64,000 bases of DNA from Flexithrix dorotheae DSM 6795 (lineage in GTDB: Bacteria; Bacteroidota; Bacteroidia; Cytophagales; Flammeovirgaceae), in the NCBI RefSeq assembly GCF_000379765.1, contig NZ_KB903430.1:220945-284944 (forward strand), in the 5' to 3' direction. The translations under genes were made by a program, and so were the position numbers. Shown here in pieces: positions 43,284 to 52,773 of the stretch; positions within the stretch are counted from its first letter, which is position 1; each line of letters begins with the position of its first letter. The notes under the pieces are model-generated. The model was not told where the DNA came from, made no database searches, and saw only the letters and a program-made list of their open reading frames with translations.

Positions 43284-43897
43284 TAATTGGTGAGGATTCC
43301 AGTATGGAAAATGATAATTAAAATTACAAAAATTCATAGATTATAGTCAAGCATTTTTACTAAAAAATTTGATTTTAATGATAAAATAATTTCCACTTCA
43401 TAGTTTATTAAAAATTGATTTTCTGCAAGTCAAAAAAAATTGCAAGTCTTTTTTACTCAAATCCAATTTCTGGTTATTTCAGTAAAATTTAGTACATCAG
43501 CATGAAATGAGAAATTAAAGACTTTTTTAGGTCTTTCTTTTCAAATGATTTTTTGTAATATATTTTCCAAATAAATCACAAAGCCTTAACCTTCATTTTC
43601 TTACCCTAAATGCACACCAATACACGGAATTTAATTCTGAAAAATTAAACTTAAACAACAAATTATTCTATTTTGATTCGCCAACTTTTTAGATAAACAC
43701 AACACATTAAATCCAGATTGCAATTCCTTATTTTATTAATTGTGTTACGTTCTAAAAAAAACATCAATTCATAGAAATTGACAATTTTAATTCCTTAAAA
43801 ATCTTACAATATGAGATTCTAACAAAGCTTAACAAATACCCCATATGGGCACTCGTTTGTATTGAAAACGATAGATTGACTAATTGAAACAACATCT

Positions 43898-46800
43898 ATG
43901 GCATACAAATACCAGTTAAAATCTAGTTCAAGGAAAATTTTCCAGTATTTATTTCTTCCCTTTTTCCTCATTTCCTATTCTTCATTTTCGCAGGTAGTTT
44001 TTGTGGATCAAAATGCGCCCTGTGTTGGGGTGGCATGTGATGGACTAAACTGGAATTCGGCCTATAAAACCCTGGAAGAAGCCTTACAAAATCCAATACT
44101 TTCAATTGCAGGTGGAGAAGTATGGGTAGCTGATGGCATTTACAAGCCCACAAATGGCTCAGACAGAACTAAAAGTTTCATTATTCCAGATGATGTAAGG
44201 GTAATCGGTCATTTTAAAGGCGGAGAAATCTCCCCGAATGACAGAAATCTTAATGACTCTTCCTATAAAACCATTTTGTCAGGAGATATAGGCATGGCCA
44301 ACGACCCCTCTGACAATTCTTATCATGTGGTTACTATTCCTGGAAATGGAACATTTACAGCTTTGGATGGCTTACACATTACTGAAGGATTTGCCAATGG
44401 AGGAGGAACAAATCAAAAATTTGGAGGGGGAGTTTTGCTTTTGGATGGATATTTAAAAATAGTTCAATGTCATTTTGTAAAAAATTATGCTGAAATAAAG
44501 GGAGGTGGTATTTATTCAAAAGATGCCGTACCAAAAATTACAAGTTCCAGGTTCGTAGGGAACAAATCAGATGATAATGGAGGAGCTATCCATGTAACTC
44601 AAACGATGGGGGAAACAGTTGAAATAATAAACTCCATTTTTATCGGAAATATGGCCGAAAATGGCAGTGGTGGTGGAGTGTATGCAAGCAGTTTTTCAAC
44701 TGTTTATGTAGTAAATAGTGATTTATTATTCAACAAGGCAGATAAAGGAGGCGCTTTAACAAATGCATCAGGTAACAGCATGGAAGTTTACAACTCCATT
44801 TTTTATGGGAATAATGGAAACCTAAACCCTTTAGAAGAACTTATTTCCGGAAGTATAACTTCCCAGAAAAATTTAAGAGATGTAAGCTGTACTGTAGGTT
44901 GCTCTTTTAATATTTATTCCAGTACGCCCCAATTTGTGAGAATGCCCTCGGAAGGTACAGATGGCATTTGGGGAACTCCTGATGATGATTTGGGAGATTT
45001 AAGATTATTATTTTGTTCTCCTGCAGTTGATAACGGAGATAATTCCAGAATTTCGCTGTCAAAGGATATCGAAGGGAAAGATCGTTTTCAGGACGTTATC
45101 CAGAATAGTAATACAGGGTTTGGTACTTCTCCTTACGTAGATATAGGAGCTTATGAATCCCGATCAAACAGTAATTTCGCTCCCACAATTGATCTTTCCC
45201 AAAAGCCTGAATTAGAACCCATAACCAGAGACATCCCGGATTCAATTAATGATGGAACTTATATTTGGGACCTTGTAGATGGGGTTATTTTTGATCTGGA
45301 AGATGCCTGTGTTGGTGAATCAAATGGAATGGCCATTGTAGATATAGAGAATAGTAATGGTATTTGGGAGTATACTTTAGATGGTACAAACTGGAATACG
45401 ATAATTAACCCTTCAAATACTAATGCCTTATTATTAAATACAAATGGAAGTACAAAAATCAGGTTTATTCCAAACCCAGGGTTTTCTGGAGATTTGGAAC
45501 AGGCATTTACCTATCACGGTTGGGACCAAAGTGATGGTAAGCCTAGTGGTTCTTATTCAGACATCTCAGCATCCAATGAATTTGGAGCTTATAGCCAGGA
45601 AAAAATTTCAGCTACATTATTGATTAGGAATCCAATTGCCATCACAAAACTAAACCCATACTTCGGTTATATTGGTGATGAGATTTCTATTGAGGGAATA
45701 GGGTTTGGTTCTAATCCCGATTCTATTGCAGTAACTTTTGGTACCATATCCGCTAAAATTATATCTGTAAGCGAAAATCAGGTTAAAGTAGAAATTCCCA
45801 AACACGCTCCCTCATTAGCTCCCGTTTATGTATCAAATTTTTCCTCAGAGGAATTGGGTTCAACCATAAAATCTGAAACCCCTCTATTTCAAACTATTTT
45901 CTATAATGGAAAAATAAGCAATGATTCCTATAACCTGAAGGATATTGGGAGTACACTGGAGAAACCTTCAGATTTGGCCACTGGAGATTTTAATGGAGAT
46001 GGACAAATTGATTTAGTTTCTTCACATCCCAATAAAGATGAAATTCGAATTGCCTTTTCAAATCAGTCAGAATTCACAAATTATTACACCATTAATATTG
46101 CGGATCAACCGGATAAATTGGATGTAGCAGATATGGACTTTGATGGTATCCTGGATATTATAGTTGCTTGCAGGAACAACAATCAGATTGGGATTTTATA
46201 TGGGAAAGGAGATGGTTATTTTGAAAGCCCTACTTTCTTAAATACGGGAAATAACCCAAGTTCTTTATTAGCTGTAGATTTAATTAATAATGGTTATCCT
46301 GATATTGTTTTTACAAATCAAAATGATAATACTGTTGAGTTGTATATCAATGAGGGAAATAGAACATATGACTATGATGGAGGATCTTTAATTGGAGATA
46401 TCCCCGTGGAAGTAATTTCAGCGGATTTTGATAAAGATGGAAACCCAGATGTTGCAATTGCTAATAGTGGTTCTAATGATATTGGGATTATACTAGTGAA
46501 TCCTGGTGATGAGGCAGAATTCTATAATTTTTCAACAGGCTTAGCACCCTCTGCCATTGATTTTGCAGATTTTAATTTAGATGGAAATATTGACCTGGCT
46601 ACCTCAAACTATTCCGGAAACAATATTTCCATTTTACTTGGAAATGGAGATGGTACTTTTGCAAATGCGATTTCTGTAATTGGAGGACAAATAGATAAAC
46701 CAAGTGATATAGAAACTGCTGATTATAATGGAGACGGCATCCCGGATATCGCAACAACAAGTGCAGGAAAAAACCTGGTAAATATTTTTTTAGGTGATGG

Positions 46801-49800
46801 ATCTGGAAATTTTCCCGAATTTTATGAATTTCCTGTAGGACAACAACCTGTTTCCCTTAAAGCCATTAATGTAGACCGAGGAGGGGAAACTGATATTTTA
46901 GTTGCTAATGAAAATTCGAATTCAATTAGCCTTTTGGCTTATTCCCCCATTCCGACAAAAAACCTTAAAATGTGGTTGGCTGCGGATTTAGGTGTTAGTA
47001 AAGATGGAAATGGAAAGATAAGCAGTTGGAACGATTGGAGCAATAATGGCAATAATGCCGGTCAGTTGACTCCTGCTAATCAACCCGTATTGGAAGATAA
47101 TCAGATAAATGGCTTACCTACTATAAAATTTAACGGTTCCAACCAGTTTCTAAATTTTAATGCAGACTATCTAATCGATTCAGATTATGCATTTTTCGTA
47201 GTTGAGGCCAGAAACTCTAATAAAAATAATAATTTCTTTATTGGAGGAAATGATAATTCCCAAAATAAGGGAATCATGGCAGGATATTATAATGAGAATA
47301 TGATTTCACTTGGCAGCTTTGAAGATAATCTTGGGAACTATTTAACTGATTATAATATTCCTGAATACGGCATAACCCATTTCGAGTTCAGTACAGACAG
47401 CGGCAGATACCTTACCTGGAATGCTGCCCTTATGGCCTTTTCTTTCGATTCAACTGGTATTTCTTCTTATGATTCTCCTTTTATAGGAAGGAGTCTTAAT
47501 CAGTACTATGAAGGTAATATTGCAGAAATTATTATCTACAATAAATGGCTTTCAGAATCAGAAAGGGAAGATATTTTCATTTATCTTCAGCAAAAATATA
47601 ATATTTACCAAAATGGATCGGAGGTCAGTAACCCACCAACCAACCTTATTTTTGATGAAGTGACAGATATCAATGTAAATGCCAGCTTTACTCCTTCAAT
47701 CGATGCACCAGATGGTTATTTAGTGCTTAGACATAATGGAGTCAGAGTTGCACCAATTGATACAGAACCTCTTGCTTATGGTAATATTTATGAGGACCAG
47801 CAAGTGGTGTATATAGGTCCCTCCACCAGTTTTGAGGACAGTTTAAACATAGAACCTCTTACTAAATATTATTACGATATTTATCCCTATAATGAATATG
47901 GTTTGGGTATTAATTATGGAGAGAATTTCCTTTCGGACTCAATTGTCACTTCAAAGGAAATTTACCGGGGAATAAATATAGCTGACTCCTTAGCCTTGGC
48001 TAGTCTTTATGATTCAATTGGTAATAAGCTTTTGTGGGATAAAAATAGTCCAGTGATCGAATGGGAAGGAGTTGGTATCACAGACAAACGAGTCACTTCA
48101 CTGGATTTAAGTTATAAAGGACTATATTTTATTCCAACTGAGCCTTTACAACAATTAGAGGAGTTGGACAGCCTTAATATTATTTATAACAAATTATCTT
48201 TTTCACTAATCAACGATTATAAAAATCTAGTGGATTCAATTTGGTATAATCCTCAATTAAACCTGGATGAAGCACAAAATATTTATGCCTATGAGGGGGA
48301 AAACCTAATTCTTAACATTTCCAAGATAAAGCAATCTGGAAAAGACCTACTGCAATGGCAATTGAATGGACAGGATATTTCGGGTTCTACTTCCGATACC
48401 CTTATGCTGGCAAATGTTGATGGAAATACTGAAGGGAAGTACCAATGTATTTTTACCCATCCGGATTACCCCAATATGAAACTTGCTTCTGGTTACAGAT
48501 ATGTAAATGTAGTAGAAGAAGTATTTTATGACGATTCTATCGCACTAAAAACGGTTTATGACCAGTTTACCGAAATTGATCCTGACTTACCTGTTGAAGC
48601 GTGGCCAGGTGTAAAAGTTGAAAATAAAAGAGTAGTTGAGGTGAATTTGCCAAGTAAAGGTCTATCAGGAACAATTCCTGTTGCTTTTGGAAATCTTTCC
48701 GAACTAAAAAGACTAGACTTGTTTAATAATAATCTTACTGGTACAATACCAGAAGAGTTAGGCCAATTGAAGGAACTCACTTACCTTGACCTGGATAAAA
48801 ATAACCTAATTGGTAAGGTACCAGAGGCACTAACCCAGTTAACAAAGCTTAGAACACTATGGATTTCACGAAACTTTTTCACAGCACTTCCAGATTCAAT
48901 CAGTAAATGGGAGGAGTTAGAAAATTTTTATGTGCATAGTAATAAAATTGATTCCGTTCCTGCTCAATTGTCTTTTTTATCAGCTTTAAAGGAATTGACT
49001 TTTGGAAAAAATAACCTTTCAAACTTCATCCAAAATTTTGATTCACTAAATAATTTAGAATACCTGGATATTAGTGAAAACAAGATCAGTGTCCTAAATA
49101 CTGGAATTGAAAAGCTTATCAACCTTCAAAAACTAGATTTAAGTGATAACGAGGTAATTCAGATTGAATTTTCACCAGATAATTTACCTGCTTTAGCAGA
49201 ATTAAACCTTAGGAGAAACAGACTTTCTTTTAAAGACCTGGAAAATTTAGATTATTCCGGAAGCACTTATCAATTAGATTATTCTCCCCAAAAACTAGAC
49301 ACAAATATCACAGATACTTTATTGTTAATTGATTCTGATTTTACCATATTTTCAACTGCAGAAGGTGATAATAATATTTACCAATGGCAAAAAAACGGGG
49401 TAGATATACCTGGAGAGAACCAATCATTTCTTAATCTAAATGCCATTGCTATAGCAGATAGAGGTATCTACTCTTGTAGAATAACCAATAGCATGGTGCC
49501 CAATTTAGTTATTAATGATGACATTACAAGACTCCAGGTAAATTGTGGAGAACAACTAGCGACAATAACTACGGCATTTGAAACAAGTATTTGTAAAGGA
49601 AGCAATATTTATGTGGAGTTGGTATCTACGGCAGATACAACGTTATCCTATCAGTGGTATAAAAATGGGCAGGCTATTGGGCTCGCCACTTCACATGAAT
49701 ATATTGCATACGAACCTGGGAATTACGTACTCACTGTAACTCAGGAAAGTGGATGTTCTTCCAGATCAAATAAAATATCCATAGTTGAAAAACCCACCGC

Positions 49801-50272
49801 AAATTTAAATCTTGTGCATTTAGACAGTACTACTTTATTGGCCAAATCCAATCAGACTGGCCAATTCAAATGGTATTTAGATGGAGAGGAATTGGAGGGG
49901 GTAAATGACTCTATCTTAAGCATTCCCCAATCCGGAAATTATAAAGCAGGGTTTATTAACCAATATGGATGTGAAACCCAAACTGAAGAAGCTTCTTTTG
50001 TAATTACAGGATTAGAAAACAATCATTATTCAAAGGAGATAATAATCTATCCCAACCCTACAAAAGGGATTGTTGAAATAGATTTTGGGAATGTTTTTAC
50101 TGGTAAAATTCAGATCAATATTTTCAATACACAAGGTGATTTGTTTCAATCAAAAGAATTGACTAATGATGCCAAAACACAATTGGACCTCAGTGGTCTG
50201 CCAACAGGACTCTATCTCATTGAAATCGTATCGAATCAGGGCCGTGCACTTAAAAAAATAAACAAAAATTAA
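43898..50272 (+). CDS. Giant multidomain surface protein with T9SS sorting domain
   Basis: The protein has 2124 residues and a signal peptide at 1-32 (ending SSFSQ). Regions in order: parallel beta-helix with Cys-poor right-handed turns (about 35-425); an IPT/TIG fold (about 581-655, NPYFGYIGDEISIEGIGFG); FG-GAP/VCBS repeats (about 690-1015, e.g. ATGDFNGDGQIDLVSSHPN); a LamG/concanavalin-like domain (about 1020-1235); a fibronectin-like linker (about 1250-1350); two LRR-plus-Ig modules (about 1350-1530 and 1540-1885); a further Ig-like part; and a T9SS type A sorting domain (about 2045-2124, IIIYPNPTKGIVEI to LPTGLYLIEIVSNQG). It should cross the outer membrane through T9SS and be attached to the cell surface. 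Repeats of this kind suggest adhesion or glycan binding. Preceded by a long AT-rich leader and followed by a strong terminator. Confidence 0.9.
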   Translation: MAYKYQLKSSSRKIFQYLFLPFFLISYSSFSQVVFVDQNAPCVGVACDGLNWNSAYKTLEEALQNPILSIAGGEVWVADGIYKPTNGSDRTKSFIIPDDVRVIGHFKGGEISPNDRNLNDSSYKTILSGDIGMANDPSDNSYHVVTIPGNGTFTALDGLHITEGFANGGGTNQKFGGGVLLLDGYLKIVQCHFVKNYAEIKGGGIYSKDAVPKITSSRFVGNKSDDNGGAIHVTQTMGETVEIINSIFIGNMAENGSGGGVYASSFSTVYVVNSDLLFNKADKGGALTNASGNSMEVYNSIFYGNNGNLNPLEELISGSITSQKNLRDVSCTVGCSFNIYSSTPQFVRMPSEGTDGIWGTPDDDLGDLRLLFCSPAVDNGDNSRISLSKDIEGKDRFQDVIQNSNTGFGTSPYVDIGAYESRSNSNFAPTIDLSQKPELEPITRDIPDSINDGTYIWDLVDGVIFDLEDACVGESNGMAIVDIENSNGIWEYTLDGTNWNTIINPSNTNALLLNTNGSTKIRFIPNPGFSGDLEQAFTYHGWDQSDGKPSGSYSDISASNEFGAYSQEKISATLLIRNPIAITKLNPYFGYIGDEISIEGIGFGSNPDSIAVTFGTISAKIISVSENQVKVEIPKHAPSLAPVYVSNFSSEELGSTIKSETPLFQTIFYNGKISNDSYNLKDIGSTLEKPSDLATGDFNGDGQIDLVSSHPNKDEIRIAFSNQSEFTNYYTINIADQPDKLDVADMDFDGILDIIVACRNNNQIGILYGKGDGYFESPTFLNTGNNPSSLLAVDLINNGYPDIVFTNQNDNTVELYINEGNRTYDYDGGSLIGDIPVEVISADFDKDGNPDVAIANSGSNDIGIILVNPGDEAEFYNFSTGLAPSAIDFADFNLDGNIDLATSNYSGNNISILLGNGDGTFANAISVIGGQIDKPSDIETADYNGDGIPDIATTSAGKNLVNIFLGDGSGNFPEFYEFPVGQQPVSLKAINVDRGGETDILVANENSNSISLLAYSPIPTKNLKMWLAADLGVSKDGNGKISSWNDWSNNGNNAGQLTPANQPVLEDNQINGLPTIKFNGSNQFLNFNADYLIDSDYAFFVVEARNSNKNNNFFIGGNDNSQNKGIMAGYYNENMISLGSFEDNLGNYLTDYNIPEYGITHFEFSTDSGRYLTWNAALMAFSFDSTGISSYDSPFIGRSLNQYYEGNIAEIIIYNKWLSESEREDIFIYLQQKYNIYQNGSEVSNPPTNLIFDEVTDINVNASFTPSIDAPDGYLVLRHNGVRVAPIDTEPLAYGNIYEDQQVVYIGPSTSFEDSLNIEPLTKYYYDIYPYNEYGLGINYGENFLSDSIVTSKEIYRGINIADSLALASLYDSIGNKLLWDKNSPVIEWEGVGITDKRVTSLDLSYKGLYFIPTEPLQQLEELDSLNIIYNKLSFSLINDYKNLVDSIWYNPQLNLDEAQNIYAYEGENLILNISKIKQSGKDLLQWQLNGQDISGSTSDTLMLANVDGNTEGKYQCIFTHPDYPNMKLASGYRYVNVVEEVFYDDSIALKTVYDQFTEIDPDLPVEAWPGVKVENKRVVEVNLPSKGLSGTIPVAFGNLSELKRLDLFNNNLTGTIPEELGQLKELTYLDLDKNNLIGKVPEALTQLTKLRTLWISRNFFTALPDSISKWEELENFYVHSNKIDSVPAQLSFLSALKELTFGKNNLSNFIQNFDSLNNLEYLDISENKISVLNTGIEKLINLQKLDLSDNEVIQIEFSPDNLPALAELNLRRNRLSFKDLENLDYSGSTYQLDYSPQKLDTNITDTLLLIDSDFTIFSTAEGDNNIYQWQKNGVDIPGENQSFLNLNAIAIADRGIYSCRITNSMVPNLVINDDITRLQVNCGEQLATITTAFETSICKGSNIYVELVSTADTTLSYQWYKNGQAIGLATSHEYIAYEPGNYVLTVTQESGCSSRSNKISIVEKPTANLNLVHLDSTTLLAKSNQTGQFKWYLDGEELEGVNDSILSIPQSGNYKAGFINQYGCETQTEEASFVITGLENNHYSKEIIIYPNPTKGIVEIDFGNVFTGKIQINIFNTQGDLFQSKELTNDAKTQLDLSGLPTGLYLIEIVSNQGRALKKINKN

Positions 50273-50293
50273 CTTATAAATACATTCTAACAA

Positions 50294-50336
50294 AAAAGGG
50301 CAGGCCACAACTAAAACATGGCCTGCCCTTTTGTTT
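50294..50336 (+). terminator. Strong terminator after the giant gene
   Basis: AAAAGGGCAGGCCA (50294-50307) pairs with TGGCCTGCCCTTTT (50319-50332), then TGTTTT. It lies 21 bases after the stop of the surface-protein gene and just before moeA. Confidence 0.92.
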
Positions 50337-50399
50337 TGCATTACAGATAAATGTAATTTTGGTGAGATTTTACCTCAATTTTATCAAAATTATTTATCC

Positions 50400-51614
50400 A
50401 TGATTTCCGTACAAGAAGCCCAATCAATTATAAGTAATAACAAAATTCAATTAACAACTGAAAATGTAGCATTGGTAAATGCATCTGGTAGAATTCTAAA
50501 AGAGGAAATTTTTGCAGATCAGGATTTCCCCGCATTCAATCGGGTAATGATGGATGGTATTGCCATTAATTTTGATGCCTATTCAAAAGCTGAAGGGTTA
50601 CTAAAAGTGGAAGGTATCCAATTGGCCGGAACTCCTCCCAGGACCTTACAAAACAACAGCAATTGCGTAGAAATAATGACAGGAGCTCCAATTACACAGG
50701 GTTGTGACACGGTAATTCGGTATGAAGATGTAGAATTTATAGAGCAAAATGGAGAAAGGTTTGCTAAAATTAATGTTGGTCCGAAAAAAAAAGGACAAAA
50801 TGTGCATCCAAAAGGCTCCGACCAACCCAAAGGGGCCTCTTTGCTTAAATCTGGAGTTATTATGGGCCCTGCGGAGGTTGCAGTGGCTGCCACAGTAGGG
50901 AAAACAACCCTTAGTGTATCCCAATTACCAAAGATTGCCATTATTTCAACTGGAGATGAACTGGTTGATATCGATCAAACACCCCTGCCCCATCAAATTC
51001 GGAAATCAAATGTTTATGCAATTTCTTCCGCCTTGGATGAATTTAAAATTTCCCCGGAAATTTTTCACCTTTCAGATAATAAGCAGGTTTTACTAGAAAA
51101 AATTGAAGGTTTACTTGAAAAATTTGACATACTGGTGCTTAGTGGAGGAGTATCAAAAGGGAAAGCAGATTATATCCCCGAGGTACTTTCCGAACTTGGA
51201 GTTCAAAAATTATTTCATAGGGTAGCACAAAAGCCAGGAAAGCCATTTTGGTTTGGAAAAAATGCTTCTAACAAAGTAGTTTTTGCTTTTCCCGGCAATC
51301 CTGTTTCTACTTATTTATGTTATTATAAATATCTCCGACCATGGCTCAAAAGCTCCATGGGACAGAATGAAAATCAACCTATTTTCGCTCAATTACAGGC
51401 TGAAGTCACCTTTAAACCACCCTTAACTTATTTTCTTCAGGTAAAATCATATTTTAATTCCAAAGGAGTGTTGGTGGCCGAACCATACGCAGGAAGAGGA
51501 TCAGGGGATCATGCAAACTTATTGAGCAGCACAGGTTTTTTAGAATTACCTCAAAACCAGGAATCCTTCCAAAAAGGGAAAATTTTCCAATATATCCCAT
51601 TTAAAGGCATGTAA
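50400..51614 (+). CDS. moeA: Molybdopterin molybdotransferase
   Basis: The 404-residue enzyme inserts molybdate into adenylylated molybdopterin. The ATG at 50400 is used: MISVQEAQSIIS is a family start, and the longer reading from TTG 50331 would run through the terminator. FNRVMMDGIAI, VMTGAP-like IMTGAPITQGCDTVIRYEDV, ISTGDELVDI, ILVLSGGVSKGKADYIPEVL and VFAFPGNPVSTYLCYYKYL are the MoeA signatures. Its partner moaC is 7.5 kb away on the other strand, and the rest of the cofactor pathway is absent from the window. Transcription presumably starts between the upstream terminator and the ATG. Confidence 0.95.
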   Translation: MISVQEAQSIISNNKIQLTTENVALVNASGRILKEEIFADQDFPAFNRVMMDGIAINFDAYSKAEGLLKVEGIQLAGTPPRTLQNNSNCVEIMTGAPITQGCDTVIRYEDVEFIEQNGERFAKINVGPKKKGQNVHPKGSDQPKGASLLKSGVIMGPAEVAVAATVGKTTLSVSQLPKIAIISTGDELVDIDQTPLPHQIRKSNVYAISSALDEFKISPEIFHLSDNKQVLLEKIEGLLEKFDILVLSGGVSKGKADYIPEVLSELGVQKLFHRVAQKPGKPFWFGKNASNKVVFAFPGNPVSTYLCYYKYLRPWLKSSMGQNENQPIFAQLQAEVTFKPPLTYFLQVKSYFNSKGVLVAEPYAGRGSGDHANLLSSTGFLELPQNQESFQKGKIFQYIPFKGM

Positions 51615-51730
51615 CTTTTACTTTATTCTAACAAGAATTAACAACAAACACATAAATAACTAAAAATCAAATATTTAAAGTAAATTAAATTTCAAAAAAA
51701 TCAAAATTTGACTCAATTTACTCATGGAAA

Positions 51731-51816
51731 GGAAAGTTTAGTTTTAAAACAAGGCGTAAATGGCACGATATTATACAGTTTTTTATGTAAGAAATTAATT
51801 TAACTGTAAACTTTCC
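51731..51816. repeat. Ten-base inverted repeat in the leader of the small membrane gene
   Basis: GGAAAGTTTA (51731-51740) and TAAACTTTCC (51807-51816) are perfect arms 66 bases apart, the second ending four bases before the ATG of the 34-codon gene, over its ribosome-binding region. Pairing could mask translation start. Only the inverted repeat itself is directly seen. Confidence 0.45.
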
Positions 51817-51820
51817 CGCC

Positions 51821-51925
51821 ATGAAAAATCATAATGACAGCCTTATGGGCAACCTTGAGCATACCCTTGTTTTTGTTTTAACTGTTTTTGTGTTTGTAAT
51901 ATTAGCCTTTACAATTTTCATTTAG
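51821..51925 (+). CDS. 34-residue single-span membrane peptide
   Basis: An ATG at 51821 opens a 34-codon frame ending at TAG 51923-51925, too short for standard ORF lists. The peptide is a short polar head (MKNHNDSLMGNLEHT) followed by one continuous hydrophobic span (LVFVLTVFVFVILAFTIFI). The composition and sharp polar/apolar boundary are those of a real small membrane protein rather than chance. No family is recognised; small subunits of oxidases and regulatory peptides have this shape. It lies alone between moeA and a convergent phosphoesterase gene, behind a leader with an inverted repeat that could control translation. Confidence 0.6.
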   Translation: MKNHNDSLMGNLEHTLVFVLTVFVFVILAFTIFI

Positions 51926-51936
51926 TGGCTAATGGC

Positions 51937-52698
51937 CTATATTTCAAAATAAGCATTTCTTTTGAAGGTAAGATGCTCCTTGAATTCAATGTATCCAAGC
52001 TGATTGGTAAGTAATTGTGTACCATTCAGCATTTGAGGCAATACATTTCTGTGACTATGTCCATAAATCCAAAAATCTATTGAATTGGACTCAATAAAGT
52101 TATTCAGGTTTACACAAAAAGCATCGTTCATTGGGGTATTCATAAATTCAGGGGCATTGCATAAGGGAGAAGGGAGATGATGGGTAACTACCACAATTTT
52201 TTTCCCTGCATTTTGAGCAACTGCCCTTTCCAGAAACTGAAAAGCTCTTTGATGTAAAAGATTATAATATTCAATTGTTAATGGTTGTCCATCTGCATGG
52301 ATGTACTTAAAGTCAGCCATATTTTCACTTATAAACTTCCCAAATTTTAGCTGAATCATGGACCAGAGTGTGGAGAAAACAAAAACTACCCCACCATATT
52401 CTAAGCACTGATTATTATATAGATATACATTTTCCCTTATCCTTTTCTCCAAAGGCATATCGAGAATAGATACATCTTTTCCACCATAAAATTCATGGTT
52501 TCCGGGTATCATGAAAACACGTTCGAATTGATCTGAAAGTTCATCAAAAAAGGGGTTCTGAAATCTTTGCTCATCCAGATAGGTAATATCACCTGCTAAA
52601 ATTAATACATCTCCAACAGGCACGATTTTATTTCTAGCCAGAAATAAAGTATTTTCACTAATTTCCAAATGTAAATCTGAACAATACTGTATTTTCAT
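51937..52698 (-). CDS. Metallophosphoesterase
   Basis: The 253-residue calcineurin-like phosphoesterase has IQYCSDLHLEIS at residues 3-14 (DxH motif), LILAGDITYL (GD), MIPGNHEFYGG (GNHE), VVVTHHLPSPL and IDFWIYGHSHRN (GHxH): the five metal-binding blocks in order. It is a soluble two-metal phosphatase or nuclease-like enzyme; substrate unknown. It converges with the small membrane peptide gene and is preceded by the M1 peptidase gene on the other side of a 55-base gap, with the same orientation. Confidence 0.92.
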   Translation of the reverse strand: MKIQYCSDLHLEISENTLFLARNKIVPVGDVLILAGDITYLDEQRFQNPFFDELSDQFERVFMIPGNHEFYGGKDVSILDMPLEKRIRENVYLYNNQCLEYGGVVFVFSTLWSMIQLKFGKFISENMADFKYIHADGQPLTIEYYNLLHQRAFQFLERAVAQNAGKKIVVVTHHLPSPLCNAPEFMNTPMNDAFCVNLNNFIESNSIDFWIYGHSHRNVLPQMLNGTQLLTNQLGYIEFKEHLTFKRNAYFEI

Positions 52699-52773
52699 AA
52701 TTAAATTAACCCAACTATCAATTTAACCCTGATTGAATAAAAATGAAAATATACAATTACTTTTTAAATTAAT

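Larger units (their letters stand above)
42894..43897. other. One-kilobase gene-free region with terminators and a coding relic
   Basis: This AT-rich kilobase between moaC and the giant surface-protein gene contains no intact gene. It does contain two hairpins oriented as minus-strand terminators (42981-43007 and 43237-43283) and a minus-strand open stretch without a start codon (43039-43188) whose translation looks like the end of an envelope protein. The remainder (43290-43897) is AT-rich leader for the giant gene, with no exact promoter box. Confidence 0.6.

Noticed and set aside
51731-51816. A riboswitch in the leader of the small membrane peptide gene, possibly a molybdenum cofactor type because moeA is next door
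   Set aside because: Apart from one inverted repeat, no known riboswitch core is recognisable, and the leader is downstream of moeA, not upstream of it.
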